Source of the DNA: JBCCYM01 sp039190005 | Lineage (GTDB): Bacteria; Pseudomonadota; Gammaproteobacteria; UBA12402 | DNA: 29,469 bases | Reading direction: 5' to 3' | Assembly: GCA_039190005.1 (NCBI GenBank) | Contig: JBCCYM010000013.1 | Coordinates: forward strand, 1-29,469 | In this document: positions 1-8,099 of the stretch, in pieces | How the letters are laid out: each line of letters starts with the position of its first letter | Numbering within the stretch: position 1 is the first letter of the stretch | Position numbers and translations under genes: made by a program | The notes under the pieces: generated by a model | Told to the model about the DNA's origin: nothing | What the model saw: only the letters and a program-made list of their open reading frames with translations | Databases searched by the model: none

Positions 1-33
1 ATAATTTTTTTTAAAGAAGGAGTAAAATTAGAA

Positions 34-1989
34 ATGTTTTCTTCATTAATAAAATTTGTGTCATCAACTTTTAAACGAGTATTTGCTCTAATTAAAGGTA
101 ACAAAAAGAAGGTATTCACATTGAAAGCGAATTTATTGAAAACTAGCAACCCGGTACAATTGGAAACGAGTCAATTTGTTGATTTTCCAACACAAACAAC
201 ACCGGGAAATGTCGGCATTTGTCTCTCTGGCGGCGGCTCTCGGGCATTAGTTGCTGGAATGGGTCAGTTACGAGGTCTGATAACCTTAAAAAATGATAAA
301 GGGAATTTACTTTCTCAGACGAGATCTATCTCAACGGTTTCTGGTGGCTCATGGGTAGGCGCTACATTTGTTTATTTGCCCAATCAATATAGTGATGAGG
401 ACTATTTAGGGAGCTATATATCGCCATCATCCTATACAATTGATAGCATCAAAACAGTTTCTTCGAATACAATTGGTAGCCAGGTCACTAGTGGTATTTC
501 TCCAGTCAGTATTAGCTTGCAAGCGGTGCTATTGTTAATTCTTGGTATTCCAAAGCATAATATCTGGAAAACAATTATCGCAAATAACTTCCTCAAACCT
601 TATGGCTTATATCAAATCGATCCAATTAAGAAACAAGCGTCCAAGAGTATTTTTTCTTATAATAAGCAAACTTTGTCAGATATTGTAAGTAGAAATCCAC
701 AATTAGAAAACACAACTGCTCATTTAGTAAATAGTAATACTAACGCCTCGCGCAGACCCTATCTTATCTGTAATTCATCAATGTTTGTTAATCAGCCTAA
801 AGATGATTTTCAATATCTGGTGCCTGTTCAAAACACTCCTTTTTATACTGGTGTTTTTTCACATCCTGATACTGTTACCGATAATAATGGTCATTTAGTT
901 GGCGGTGGTGGCGTAGAATCATTTGCTTTTAGCTCAGATTTGGATACGATTGATAATAATCAAGTGACAATCTCTCAGCAACAAACATTTTCGCTTGCCG
1001 ATGCTATTTCAACAAGTAGCGCGTTTTATGCCCAAATTTTACAAGATTTTGGTGCCAAGTGGCATGCTGACTTTGATACTTTTTTATCGGACACGGCACC
1101 TTTTATTGAAGAAGCACTAAAGGTCATTGATGATTTTGTCACTGATCACTCTATTTCTAATCGAATCATAAAAGAAATAATCAACAAAAAGGAATTGCCT
1201 ACATTAAACGATGATCACACTAAAGTATTATCAGCACTTGCTGATTTAAAAACTATTGTTCCTGAGTATCAATACTGGTCTGTTAATGGTCCAGTTACCC
1301 CAGATGTTAAACCAACGCCTTTTGCCGATGGTGGTGATTTAGAAAACACTGGAATTGCGGCAAGTTTACTTTATAAAGACATTGAACGATTAATTGCATT
1401 TGTAAATTCAACAGCACTAACACAAGGGCAGTATGGCGTGCTTGATCAGAATAATGAATTGATTTCTGGCACTCAGATCATCGTTGGCTTTGAGATACCA
1501 CCGTTATTTGGTTATAAACCTTATGACAGTAAAATGGGCTATCAATTGTATCGTAACGCCAACACTTCTAAATATGAAATCTATAAAAATAATCAAATTT
1601 TCCCCAGCGAGGCTTTTGTTGAGTTAATCAAGGGTTTGTGGGAAACAAGTGGCAATTTAGATAAACCAGGCTCAAATCAGTACGCTGCCAATTACATGCA
1701 ATCATTGACGACTGTTGATAATCAGTGGTTTGGCATTAAGGGCGGACGTCAGATTAACATTCTCTGGGTATACAATAATTTAATTAACGACTGGTATAAC
1801 CAACTTTCTCCTGATATAAAGACACAACTATTTAATAATGATCCAAGCAGTTATAATAATTTCCCAAATTACAATTTATTCGATACACAGCTGACACCGG
1901 AACAAATTAATTTATTATCAGGACAAACGGCTTGGAATATCGTTGAAGGTAATCCAAAATTATTTTTATCAATGTACGAAGAGAGTTAG
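34..1989 (+). CDS. cPLA2/patatin-like phospholipase, candidate effector
   Basis: A 651-aa acyl-hydrolase of the patatin/cytosolic phospholipase A2 superfamily, predicted to cleave phospholipid or lysophospholipid acyl chains through a Ser-Asp dyad. Seen: a glycine-rich oxyanion motif GGGSR at residues 66-70, a nucleophile motif TVSGGSW with Ser103, and the catalytic Asp in ADGGDLEN (Asp432). The VSGGSW form is closer to cPLA2/lysophospholipase proteins than to the GTSTGG form of plant patatins. The N-terminus is basic, with no clear cleavable signal peptide. An AAGGAG ribosome binding site at 17-22 supports the ATG at 34. The gene stands alone on the plus strand, convergent with glpE, and its base composition is more AT-rich than that of the hsl genes. 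Large patatin-like proteins of intracellular bacteria are often secreted effectors, so an effector role is plausible but inferred. The family call is fairly sure; substrate and export route are unknown. Confidence 0.75.
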   Translation: MFSSLIKFVSSTFKRVFALIKGNKKKVFTLKANLLKTSNPVQLETSQFVDFPTQTTPGNVGICLSGGGSRALVAGMGQLRGLITLKNDKGNLLSQTRSISTVSGGSWVGATFVYLPNQYSDEDYLGSYISPSSYTIDSIKTVSSNTIGSQVTSGISPVSISLQAVLLLILGIPKHNIWKTIIANNFLKPYGLYQIDPIKKQASKSIFSYNKQTLSDIVSRNPQLENTTAHLVNSNTNASRRPYLICNSSMFVNQPKDDFQYLVPVQNTPFYTGVFSHPDTVTDNNGHLVGGGGVESFAFSSDLDTIDNNQVTISQQQTFSLADAISTSSAFYAQILQDFGAKWHADFDTFLSDTAPFIEEALKVIDDFVTDHSISNRIIKEIINKKELPTLNDDHTKVLSALADLKTIVPEYQYWSVNGPVTPDVKPTPFADGGDLENTGIAASLLYKDIERLIAFVNSTALTQGQYGVLDQNNELISGTQIIVGFEIPPLFGYKPYDSKMGYQLYRNANTSKYEIYKNNQIFPSEAFVELIKGLWETSGNLDKPGSNQYAANYMQSLTTVDNQWFGIKGGRQINILWVYNNLINDWYNQLSPDIKTQLFNNDPSSYNNFPNYNLFDTQLTPEQINLLSGQTAWNIVEGNPKLFLSMYEES

Positions 1990-2090
1990 TCACTCTTTTT
2001 CGATTCCTGATTTCTGGGGAAGGGCAGATAAGTGAATTTTATTCAATGTCCATTTTTCCATTCAGTTCTTCCACGTTATTACAATAACAT

Positions 2091-2420
2091 TTAGTTTGTT
2101 TTTGGCATCGCTACAGCGGCCTCTTTCTGCCAAGCCGCGTAACCGCCCAACAATTGATAAACCTCTTTAAAACCCAACTCGCCTAAATATTGAGCAAATT
2201 TACGACTACTAATACCGTGGTAACAATAAACCAACAACGGCTTAGTACGATCACCTTTAGCTATAAAATCTTTGACTTCATTACTATGCACATGTAGCGC
2301 ATTGGTAATATGGTCATTGCTGTAATCGTCTATATGACGTATATCGATAAGCAAACAATCTTTTTTTTCTTTTGCCGCTACAACTGAAATATCCTGATAT
2401 AAGCGATCGTGAACTGTCAT
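2091..2420 (-). CDS. glpE: GlpE-like rhodanese (thiosulfate sulfurtransferase)
   Basis: A single-domain rhodanese of 109 aa that would move sulfane sulfur from thiosulfate to a thiol acceptor such as cyanide or thioredoxin in the cytoplasm. Seen: the active-site loop CYHGISS with catalytic Cys66, which is the GlpE form (CYHGxSS), and the substrate-domain motif LLIDIRHIDDY near residue 25. The length matches E. coli GlpE (108 aa). Its ATG overlaps the stop of rpiA by 4 bases (ATGA), so the two genes are translationally coupled. The role of the pairing with rpiA is not evident from the sequence. Confidence 0.85.
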   Translation of the reverse strand: MTVHDRLYQDISVVAAKEKKDCLLIDIRHIDDYSNDHITNALHVHSNEVKDFIAKGDRTKPLLVYCYHGISSRKFAQYLGELGFKEVYQLLGGYAAWQKEAAVAMPKTN

Positions 2421-3082
2421 TTGATGATATCAACGCCATGCTCACCGGCGAGCAACAAGACATCAGCCGATCGTTTCGCGAAAAGTCCATTACACACTAC
2501 TCCCGGAATATCATTTAAACGAGATTCCATTGCTAACGGATCAGTTAAATCCAGTCCTTGAACATCTAAAATAATATTGCCATGATCAGTGATAATATGT
2601 TCACGATAAACCGGACTGCCGCCCATTGCCACTAAAGCGCGCCCAACCGCGCTACGCGCTTGCGGAATCACTTCTATCGGCAAAGGAAACACGCCCAGTA
2701 CATCAACTTTTTTACTGCCATCAGCAATACATATAAATTTTTTGGCAACGGAGGCAACAATTTTTTCACTGGTTAAAGCAGCGCCACCACCTTTAATCAT
2801 CTGTAGATGCGCGTTAATCTCATCAGCGCCATCGACATAAATTGGAATTGTATCAACCTGATTCAAATCAAGCACCGGAATACCTAAGGCTTTTAATTGT
2901 CGCGTGCTTTCATGCGAACTTGACACAGCGGCGTCAATTTTTCCTTTAACCGCTGGAAGCAAATCAATAAAAGCCGCCACCGTTGAACCACTGCCAACGC
3001 CAAGAATACTGTCGTATTCGATATAATCCAGTGCCGCCTTCGCGGCAATTGCTTTTAAGTTGTCTTTGTTTGGCTGCATCAT
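2417..3082 (-). CDS. rpiA: Ribose-5-phosphate isomerase A
   Basis: RpiA (221 aa) interconverts ribose 5-phosphate and ribulose 5-phosphate in the non-oxidative pentose phosphate pathway. Seen: the phosphate-binding GVGSGST near residue 29, YVDGADEI near residue 87 with the catalytic acid, and the KGGGAALTSEKIVA segment near residue 97. The length matches E. coli RpiA (219 aa). Two adjacent ATG codons open the frame and either could be used. The gene lies 23 bases downstream of hslU on the same strand and overlaps glpE by 4 bases, so it could be expressed from the hslVU transcript. Confidence 0.93.
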   Translation of the reverse strand: MMQPNKDNLKAIAAKAALDYIEYDSILGVGSGSTVAAFIDLLPAVKGKIDAAVSSSHESTRQLKALGIPVLDLNQVDTIPIYVDGADEINAHLQMIKGGGAALTSEKIVASVAKKFICIADGSKKVDVLGVFPLPIEVIPQARSAVGRALVAMGGSPVYREHIITDHGNIILDVQGLDLTDPLAMESRLNDIPGVVCNGLFAKRSADVLLLAGEHGVDIIK

Positions 3083-3105
3083 TTTTTTCTTGATTGTTTA
3101 TCTCA

Positions 3106-4467
3106 TTACAGAATATAACGGCTTAAATCGGTATCTTGCGCTAAATCTTTTAATTGCGCGTCGACGTAGATGTTATCGATGTCGATATTTTCACCACTAC
3201 GGTCAGACGCTTCATAAGATATGTTTTCTAACAAACGTTCCAATACCGTGTGCAAACGTCTGGCGCCAATATTTTCATGGCGTTCATTCACTTCCCAGGC
3301 TATTTCAGCAATACGATGGATACCATCATCGGTAAAGTTAATAGTAAAACGCTCTGTCGCCAATAAGGCGGTATACTGTTCAGTGAGTGAGGCTTTGGGT
3401 TCAACAAGAATACGGACAAAATCATCAATGCTCAGTGATTTTAATTCAACACGAATAGGAAAACGCCCCTGTAATTCCGGCACTAAATCTGAAGGTTTGG
3501 AAACATGAAACGCGCCTGAGGCGATAAATAAAATATGATCGGTACGCACCATACCGTATTTAGTATTCACCGTGCTGCCTTCGACCAAAGGTAATAGATC
3601 ACGCTGCACGCCTTCACGTGACACATCAGCGCCACTGACATTTTCCGCGCGTTTGCAGATTTTATCAAATTCATCAATAAACACGATGCCATTTTGCTCG
3701 GCTTTTTCTAAGGCACGCATTTTGACATCTTCTTCGTCAATACGTTTCATCGCTTCTTCATCGGTTAGCAATTTAATCGCTTGCTTAACTTTGAGCTTCC
3801 GCTTTTTCTTTTTATCACTGGACATGTTCTGAAACATGCTGCTGAGCTGGTTGGTCATTTCTTCCATGCCCGGCGGTCCCATAATTTCAAAACCCACCAT
3901 TGACGCGCTGATATCCACTTCAATTTCCTCATCATCCAATTCATGGTTGCGCAATTTTTTACGATAGGCTTGACGAGCCGTTGTGTCTTTTTGTGGTGGC
4001 TCCGGTTGATTCTCCAGGGTATCACGCGCTGGCGGTAATAGCGCGTCTAAAATACGATTCTCCGCCGCTTCTTCCGCGACTTGCTGCACCGTTTTCATCG
4101 CCTGCTCACGTTCGAGTTTCACCGCGATGTCGACTAGATCACGAATAATGGATTCAACATCACGACCCACATAGCCAACTTCAGTAAATTTGGTGGCTTC
4201 GACTTTAACAAACGGCGCTTTGGCAAGACGGGCAAGCCGTCGGGCGATTTCAGTTTTACCTACACCAGTGGGGCCAATCATCAGAATATTCTTGGGCACA
4301 ACTTCAGCACGCAAGTCATCGTTGAGCTGCATCCGCCGCCAACGATTACGCAGGGCAATAGCAACCGCACGTTTGGCGTCATCTTGACCGATAATAAAAC
4401 GATCAAGTTCATGGACGATTTCTTTGGGTGTCATCACCGCGATTTGTTCATTATCATTACTTATCAT
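3106..4467 (-). CDS. hslU: HslU, ATPase subunit of the HslVU protease
   Basis: HslU (453 aa) is the AAA+ unfoldase that feeds proteins into the HslV peptidase. Seen: Walker A GPTGVGKT at about residues 65-72, the VGYVGRD pore loop near residue 100, a long charged I-domain in the middle, Walker B IVFIDEFDK, and a sensor 2 region near GARRLHTVLE. The C-terminus LSRYIL matches the conserved tail that docks into HslV. The length is close to E. coli HslU (443 aa). It starts 2 bases after the hslV stop, the usual hslV-hslU order, so the subunits are made together. Confidence 0.96.
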   Translation of the reverse strand: MISNDNEQIAVMTPKEIVHELDRFIIGQDDAKRAVAIALRNRWRRMQLNDDLRAEVVPKNILMIGPTGVGKTEIARRLARLAKAPFVKVEATKFTEVGYVGRDVESIIRDLVDIAVKLEREQAMKTVQQVAEEAAENRILDALLPPARDTLENQPEPPQKDTTARQAYRKKLRNHELDDEEIEVDISASMVGFEIMGPPGMEEMTNQLSSMFQNMSSDKKKKRKLKVKQAIKLLTDEEAMKRIDEEDVKMRALEKAEQNGIVFIDEFDKICKRAENVSGADVSREGVQRDLLPLVEGSTVNTKYGMVRTDHILFIASGAFHVSKPSDLVPELQGRFPIRVELKSLSIDDFVRILVEPKASLTEQYTALLATERFTINFTDDGIHRIAEIAWEVNERHENIGARRLHTVLERLLENISYEASDRSGENIDIDNIYVDAQLKDLAQDTDLSRYIL

Positions 4468-4469
4468 AA

Positions 4470-5027
4470 TTACTGCTCTTGTTTTTTATTGATTTCTAAT
4501 GTTTCTATGGTTAAATGACTATTGGTATACACACAAATATCAGCGGCAATTTTGAGACCAGCCTCAACAATTTTATCGGCTTCAAGCTCAGTGTTATCTA
4601 ACAACGCTCTCGCCGCCGCCTGGGCGTAAAATCCACCTGAACCAATTGCCATCAAACCACCCTCCGGTTCAACAACATCACCATTACCGGTAATAATCAA
4701 GGAAGCGGTTTCATCGGCGACAATTAATAAAGCCTCAAGCCGGCGCAATATTTTGTCGGTACGCCAATCTTTAGCCAATTCAACGGCGGAACGAGTGAGA
4801 TGCCCCTGATACGATTGCAGCTTTGCCTCAAAACGCTCAAAGAGGGTAAAAGCGTCAGCCGTACCGCCGGCAAAACCGGCAAGCACTTTATCGTTATATA
4901 ATCGTCGTACTTTTTTCGCGTTACCTTTTAAAACGGTGTGCCCTAAAGAGACCTGGCCATCACCGCCAACAACAACTTTGTTACCTCGACGCACAGATAA
5001 AATAGTCGTACCATGAAACTGTTCCAA
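4470..5027 (-). CDS. hslV: HslV, peptidase subunit of the HslVU protease
   Basis: HslV (185 aa) is the proteasome-like threonine peptidase that forms the HslVU core. Seen: the mature N-terminus TTILSVRRG with nucleophile Thr7 after a short leader, and GGDGQVSLG. The chosen start is a TTG codon (reading MEQFHG) preceded by an AGAGG Shine-Dalgarno sequence about 8 bases upstream. The leader would be removed to expose the Thr. The gene opens the hslV-hslU(-rpiA-glpE) run and lies downstream of the T4SS operon on the same strand, separated by about 100 bases holding a weak hairpin and a possible promoter. Confidence 0.95.
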   Translation of the reverse strand: MEQFHGTTILSVRRGNKVVVGGDGQVSLGHTVLKGNAKKVRRLYNDKVLAGFAGGTADAFTLFERFEAKLQSYQGHLTRSAVELAKDWRTDKILRRLEALLIVADETASLIITGNGDVVEPEGGLMAIGSGGFYAQAAARALLDNTELEADKIVEAGLKIAADICVYTNSHLTIETLEINKKQEQ

Positions 5028-5062
5028 GATTAAACCTCTGATCTAATTAAATTACTTTAAAC

Positions 5063-5094
5063 TATATAGGTATAGGCAAAATTAAAACTTTCAA
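5063..5094 (-). promoter_or_regulatory. Possible promoter of hslVU
   Basis: On the minus strand, TTGAAA (5094-5089) is followed by an AT-rich stretch with TATACC and TATATA at 5074-5063. The spacing is either too short (14) or too long (20) for a good sigma-70 promoter. A heat-shock type promoter is expected for this operon, but the CCCCAT-type -10 is not clear. Low confidence. Confidence 0.25.
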
Positions 5095-5109
5095 TAGCAA
5101 AAGGCTATT
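5093..5109 (-). terminator. Weak hairpin after virB11
   Basis: An inverted repeat AATAGC/GCTATT with a 5-base loop lies just past the virB11 stop. On the minus strand it is followed by a broken T-rich stretch (GAAAGTTTTAATTTT), so it may be a weak terminator of the T4SS operon. The hairpin touches the candidate hslV -35. It could also be chance. Confidence 0.3.
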
Positions 5110-5131
5110 TTAGAGCATTTAATTGGTCAAT

Positions 5132-6085
5132 TCAGACCTGGTCGGCACCGGCACTCGAAAATTTTTGGAATTTTCCTTCCCCATCAATACTCATCAACTC
5201 AGCGACATGGTGTTGTCCGGCTTTATTTCTCGCCATAAACACAATCACATCAATTGCCTGATAAACCAAACGCTTAGGCACGGTGCTCACTGCTTCTAAC
5301 AAAAGATCCTCTAAGCGATCAATTGTGCTTTCGGCGCTATTGGCGTGAATCGTACACAAACCGCCCGGATGACCAGTATTCCAGGCTTTTAACAGTTCTA
5401 ATGCCGCGGCGTCACGCACCTCACCAATAATAATGCGATCAGGACGCATACGCAGTGTTCCTTTAACAAGATCACGCATGGATTTATCCTCGGTGGTACG
5501 CAAGATTACACAATCCGGCGCTTCGATCTGTAATTCCGGCAAATCTTCAAGGACAATAATACGTTCTTCAACATTTTTCAGCTCATACAATAAGGCATTG
5601 GCAAATGTTGTTTTCCCTGAACCAGTACCACCGGCAATCATAATATTTTTTCTATTTTTTATGGCGTCGCGGAGCATATCAACCTGCGCTTGAGTAATCC
5701 CCTTTTGTTCCAAATAGTATTCTAATGGAAATACTTTGGTCGCCGGTTTACGAATAGTGAAAGTCGGCGCGCTGGTCACCGGCGGTATCCATGCTTGAAA
5801 ACGAGCGCCGGTATGTGGCAATTCACAAGACAGTTCCGGTTGATTAATATCGATGACAAAATCACGACTGGAAGCGACAAGTTTAACAATATTAAAGGTT
5901 TGTTCCGGTGATAACTTAATGCCTGAATAGGATTTGCCTTTACCTAACGCTTCAAACCATAATTTACCATCCGGATTCACCATAATTTCGATAATTTCCG
6001 GATCATCAAATAAACGATTAATATCACTGCCAAACGCGCTGGTGAGCATGGCAAGATGACGTTGTGCTGATTGTGCTGTTTGCAT
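5132..6085 (-). CDS. virB11: VirB11-family secretion ATPase of a P-type T4SS
   Basis: A 317-aa hexameric traffic ATPase at the inner-membrane base of a type IV secretion system; in this family it works with VirB4 to power pilus assembly and transport. Seen: Walker A GGTGSGKTTF at about residues 153-162, the RIIVLEDLPEL Asp box, RMRPDRIIIGEVRDAAALELL (Walker B region), and TGHPGGLCTIHANS (His box). The length is close to A. tumefaciens VirB11 (343 aa). This is the last gene of the operon and starts 4 bases after the traF stop. VirD4, which often follows virB11, is absent; the next gene is hslV. Confidence 0.93.
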   Translation of the reverse strand: MQTAQSAQRHLAMLTSAFGSDINRLFDDPEIIEIMVNPDGKLWFEALGKGKSYSGIKLSPEQTFNIVKLVASSRDFVIDINQPELSCELPHTGARFQAWIPPVTSAPTFTIRKPATKVFPLEYYLEQKGITQAQVDMLRDAIKNRKNIMIAGGTGSGKTTFANALLYELKNVEERIIVLEDLPELQIEAPDCVILRTTEDKSMRDLVKGTLRMRPDRIIIGEVRDAAALELLKAWNTGHPGGLCTIHANSAESTIDRLEDLLLEAVSTVPKRLVYQAIDVIVFMARNKAGQHHVAELMSIDGEGKFQKFSSAGADQV

Positions 6086-6089
6086 GAGT

Positions 6090-6602
6090 TTAAACCTTAA
6101 TAGCCTTACCGATAATTTCCGCTTTGGTCACCGGACCAAAGTAACGACCATCAAAAGATCGTCGCACATGTGTACTCATAAGTAAATAGTGTTTCGCCGG
6201 CAATATTTCACAGAAAGCAAGATTAAGCAAGGCTTTCCCGGGCGCGTACTCGCTAAAAACCGGCGCGATATATTGACCATTAATCCACACACCATGCTCA
6301 CGCTTGCAAACCTTATCACCGGGCACGCCCATCACAACCTTCATCAACACATTGTTCGGCGGTCCCCAGGGATGTTTAGCAAGAAATTCTTGGGCAACAC
6401 GCGGTGGATGAAAAATAACAATATCATCGCGTTTGAGTTGCTTAGCCGGCATGACAAAATAAAGCCCTTTGGGCATACTCATGCTTGCTTGATAGCTAAA
6501 CCCATAACCCAGCCAACGAATCAGGCAGATCAACAGGTATACGATCAATAAAAATAACAAGGCGATAAACAAGTAGTTAAATTTGCCTATTTTCGTCTTC
6601 AT
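6090..6602 (-). CDS. traF: TraF-type S26 peptidase for pilin maturation
   Basis: A 170-aa membrane-anchored serine peptidase of the S26 (signal peptidase/TraF) family. In RP4, TraF removes the C-terminal tail of the TrbC pilin and joins its ends into a ring. Seen: one N-terminal membrane segment at about residues 9-30, the nucleophile motif SMSMPKGLY, the general-base Lys in LMKVVMGVPGD, and a C-terminal SFDGRYFGPV box. It differs from lepB elsewhere in this window, which is longer and sits in its normal operon. The start codon lies 26 bases inside virB6, so translation is coupled. It probably acts on the VirB2 pilin encoded in the same operon, which is inferred from family and context. Confidence 0.85.
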   Translation of the reverse strand: MKTKIGKFNYLFIALLFLLIVYLLICLIRWLGYGFSYQASMSMPKGLYFVMPAKQLKRDDIVIFHPPRVAQEFLAKHPWGPPNNVLMKVVMGVPGDKVCKREHGVWINGQYIAPVFSEYAPGKALLNLAFCEILPAKHYLLMSTHVRRSFDGRYFGPVTKAEIIGKAIKV

Positions 6603-7827
6603 TTAAAAATACGGTATCGTCTTCATCATTATCAGCGCCAAACTGTGTTTTATTATCTTTTTTCTTTTCTTTTAACTGCTGCAATAACATTTTTTTAATT
6701 TCTTTGAGGTCTTCTTTAGAAGTTTGGTCTCTCTCGCTTACTTCACCACCAGAAGAAACTGAAAATTTACTCATTAAACGCTGTTGCGCCGAAGATGGCG
6801 GTGGCGCGATTGTGGTAACGCCACCCATACCGCCAGAAACAGTACTGCTCACAGATACGGCGGTATTAACACTCGCTGTTGGTGGCGGCACCGTTGTTGC
6901 CGCTTTCATTGCCGCCGCCGTTGAAACCGGTGTCGCCGCCGCCATTGTCGCGCTGCCACTTGGCGCTGCCGCCGCCGGTACGTAAGAAGCGCCACCACCG
7001 CGTGTGGTAACAACTGTGGTAGAAGTCGCGCCTCTATCTGAACCAATTTTAATTTTACCTACCGCTTCAGCCGCGAGTCTGGGTAAGGTCATCAGTAAAC
7101 ATAAAAATAACAGACCACTAAAAAATAAACCTAAGGCAAGCACAATATTGGTACTCACATCGACATTGGTCAGGTTAAATATTTGCCAGGAACCAATAGC
7201 TCCGCCGATAATCATAATCATAATCATCACTCGAACACCCGCTTTTAGCACACTGTGCAAGGCCTGGGCAAGCATGTCTGAGGTAGGATTAAAGACCCCC
7301 AGAGGTAAAAAAAGCAAACTGGTTGTGGCTACCAAATAAAATCCTAATACTTGAATAACAATCTGGATGCCTATCAAGCCAAATATCAATAAAATCCCCA
7401 TTCCCAACAGCACATAGATAATGGGAAAGCCAATACCGGAAATTACGGTTGCCTCGCGCAGTAATTTTATGCCGGGATCAAAACCATATTGCCATATCGT
7501 CGCCGGATTGAACACCGCGTCGGCTAAATTATTAACATGTATCGACTGAGAGGCTACCAAGGCAAACGTATTGATAATCATCTCAAGAAAGCCCGGGAAT
7601 TGGGTCACCAGCAAAAGAATGAAACCTATTTTAAACACGACTACAAACAGTCTTTCCCAAGCGGGTGTTTGCTGCAATGCCCAAACAAGACCGGTAATCA
7701 CCACTTCAAACATGGCGAAGAAGTAGAGCAAGTTTCTGGCATAGCTCATCACATAATGAAAATTATTACTGAGATGCTGAAGAAAAGTGCTTTGAATAAA
7801 GCTGATACTTGCTGGATCAAGCTGCAC
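6577..7827 (-). CDS. virB6: VirB6/TrbL-family inner-membrane T4SS protein
   Basis: A 416-aa polytopic inner-membrane protein, the VirB6/TrbL channel component of the T4SS. Seen: an opening helix with FLQHLSNNFHYVMSYARNLL, several hydrophobic segments to about residue 255 (for example IIYVLLGMGILLIFGLIGIQ), and then a long tail. The tail has an Ala/Thr/Ser/Pro/Gly-rich stretch at about 265-345 and ends in a strongly charged helix and acidic segment. The start is GTG, 2 bases after the stop of the preceding 89-aa gene. Length and topology fit TrbL better than the shorter VirB6 of A. tumefaciens (295 aa). The low-complexity tail is the unusual part. Confidence 0.85.
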   Translation of the reverse strand: MQLDPASISFIQSTFLQHLSNNFHYVMSYARNLLYFFAMFEVVITGLVWALQQTPAWERLFVVVFKIGFILLLVTQFPGFLEMIINTFALVASQSIHVNNLADAVFNPATIWQYGFDPGIKLLREATVISGIGFPIIYVLLGMGILLIFGLIGIQIVIQVLGFYLVATTSLLFLPLGVFNPTSDMLAQALHSVLKAGVRVMIMIMIIGGAIGSWQIFNLTNVDVSTNIVLALGLFFSGLLFLCLLMTLPRLAAEAVGKIKIGSDRGATSTTVVTTRGGGASYVPAAAAPSGSATMAAATPVSTAAAMKAATTVPPPTASVNTAVSVSSTVSGGMGGVTTIAPPPSSAQQRLMSKFSVSSGGEVSERDQTSKEDLKEIKKMLLQQLKEKKKDNKTQFGADNDEDDTVFLNEDENRQI

Positions 7828-7829
7828 TG

Positions 7830-8099
7830 TTATTTACCTTCGTTTTTAATATTAAAATATTGTCCTGGTTGGAACTGTTGAAGACTTTTATACTCCGCGC
7901 CCTGAAAAAAACTCTCCGCTTTCGAGGCATCTTCCTGACTGGGGACAATGGACACGCGAGCGCTAGGCTGAATGGTCTCAGTCTGTTGGTAATTATTAGT
8001 CGTACTATTACCATCAGCCACAGGCATGGTGTAGACCTCACCGGAAAGAATCATTAATCCGATAAAGCAAAAACATAATTTACTAGGAAACGCTTTCAT
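7830..8099 (-). CDS. Small exported protein of the T4SS operon, unknown
   Basis: An 89-aa protein not recognised as a known family. Seen: a short basic start, a hydrophobic stretch (FCFIGLMILSGEVYT, about residues 10-24) that looks like a signal peptide, and a polar mature part rich in Gln, Ser and Thr that ends in FQPGQYFNIKNEGK. No convincing lipobox is present, because no Cys sits at the end of the hydrophobic stretch. The gene overlaps the virB10 end by 17 bases and stops 2 bases before virB6. It is therefore built into the operon and probably needed by the apparatus. By position it could be an envelope accessory or a diverged VirB5/VirB7-like part; neither is shown by sequence. Confidence 0.65.
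   Translation of the reverse strand: MKAFPSKLCFCFIGLMILSGEVYTMPVADGNSTTNNYQQTETIQPSARVSIVPSQEDASKAESFFQGAEYKSLQQFQPGQYFNIKNEGK

Noticed and set aside
1990..2090. A terminator between the phospholipase gene and glpE
   Set aside because: Only a short palindrome with a two-base loop (GTTATTACAATAAC) is present, with no T run.
3060..3832. Long plus-strand frames opposite hslU
   Set aside because: They are antisense to conserved hslU codons, have no ribosome binding sites, and their composition follows the codon pattern of the true gene.
5063..5109. A sigma-32 heat-shock promoter for hslVU
   Set aside because: The -35 TTGAAA is suggestive, but no CCCCAT-like -10 lies at proper spacing, so only a low-confidence generic promoter is listed.
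7537..8057. Frames opposite virB6 and the 89-aa gene, and an alternative minus frame at 7817-8041
   Set aside because: They overlap well-supported coding frames with coupled starts and have no recognisable features.
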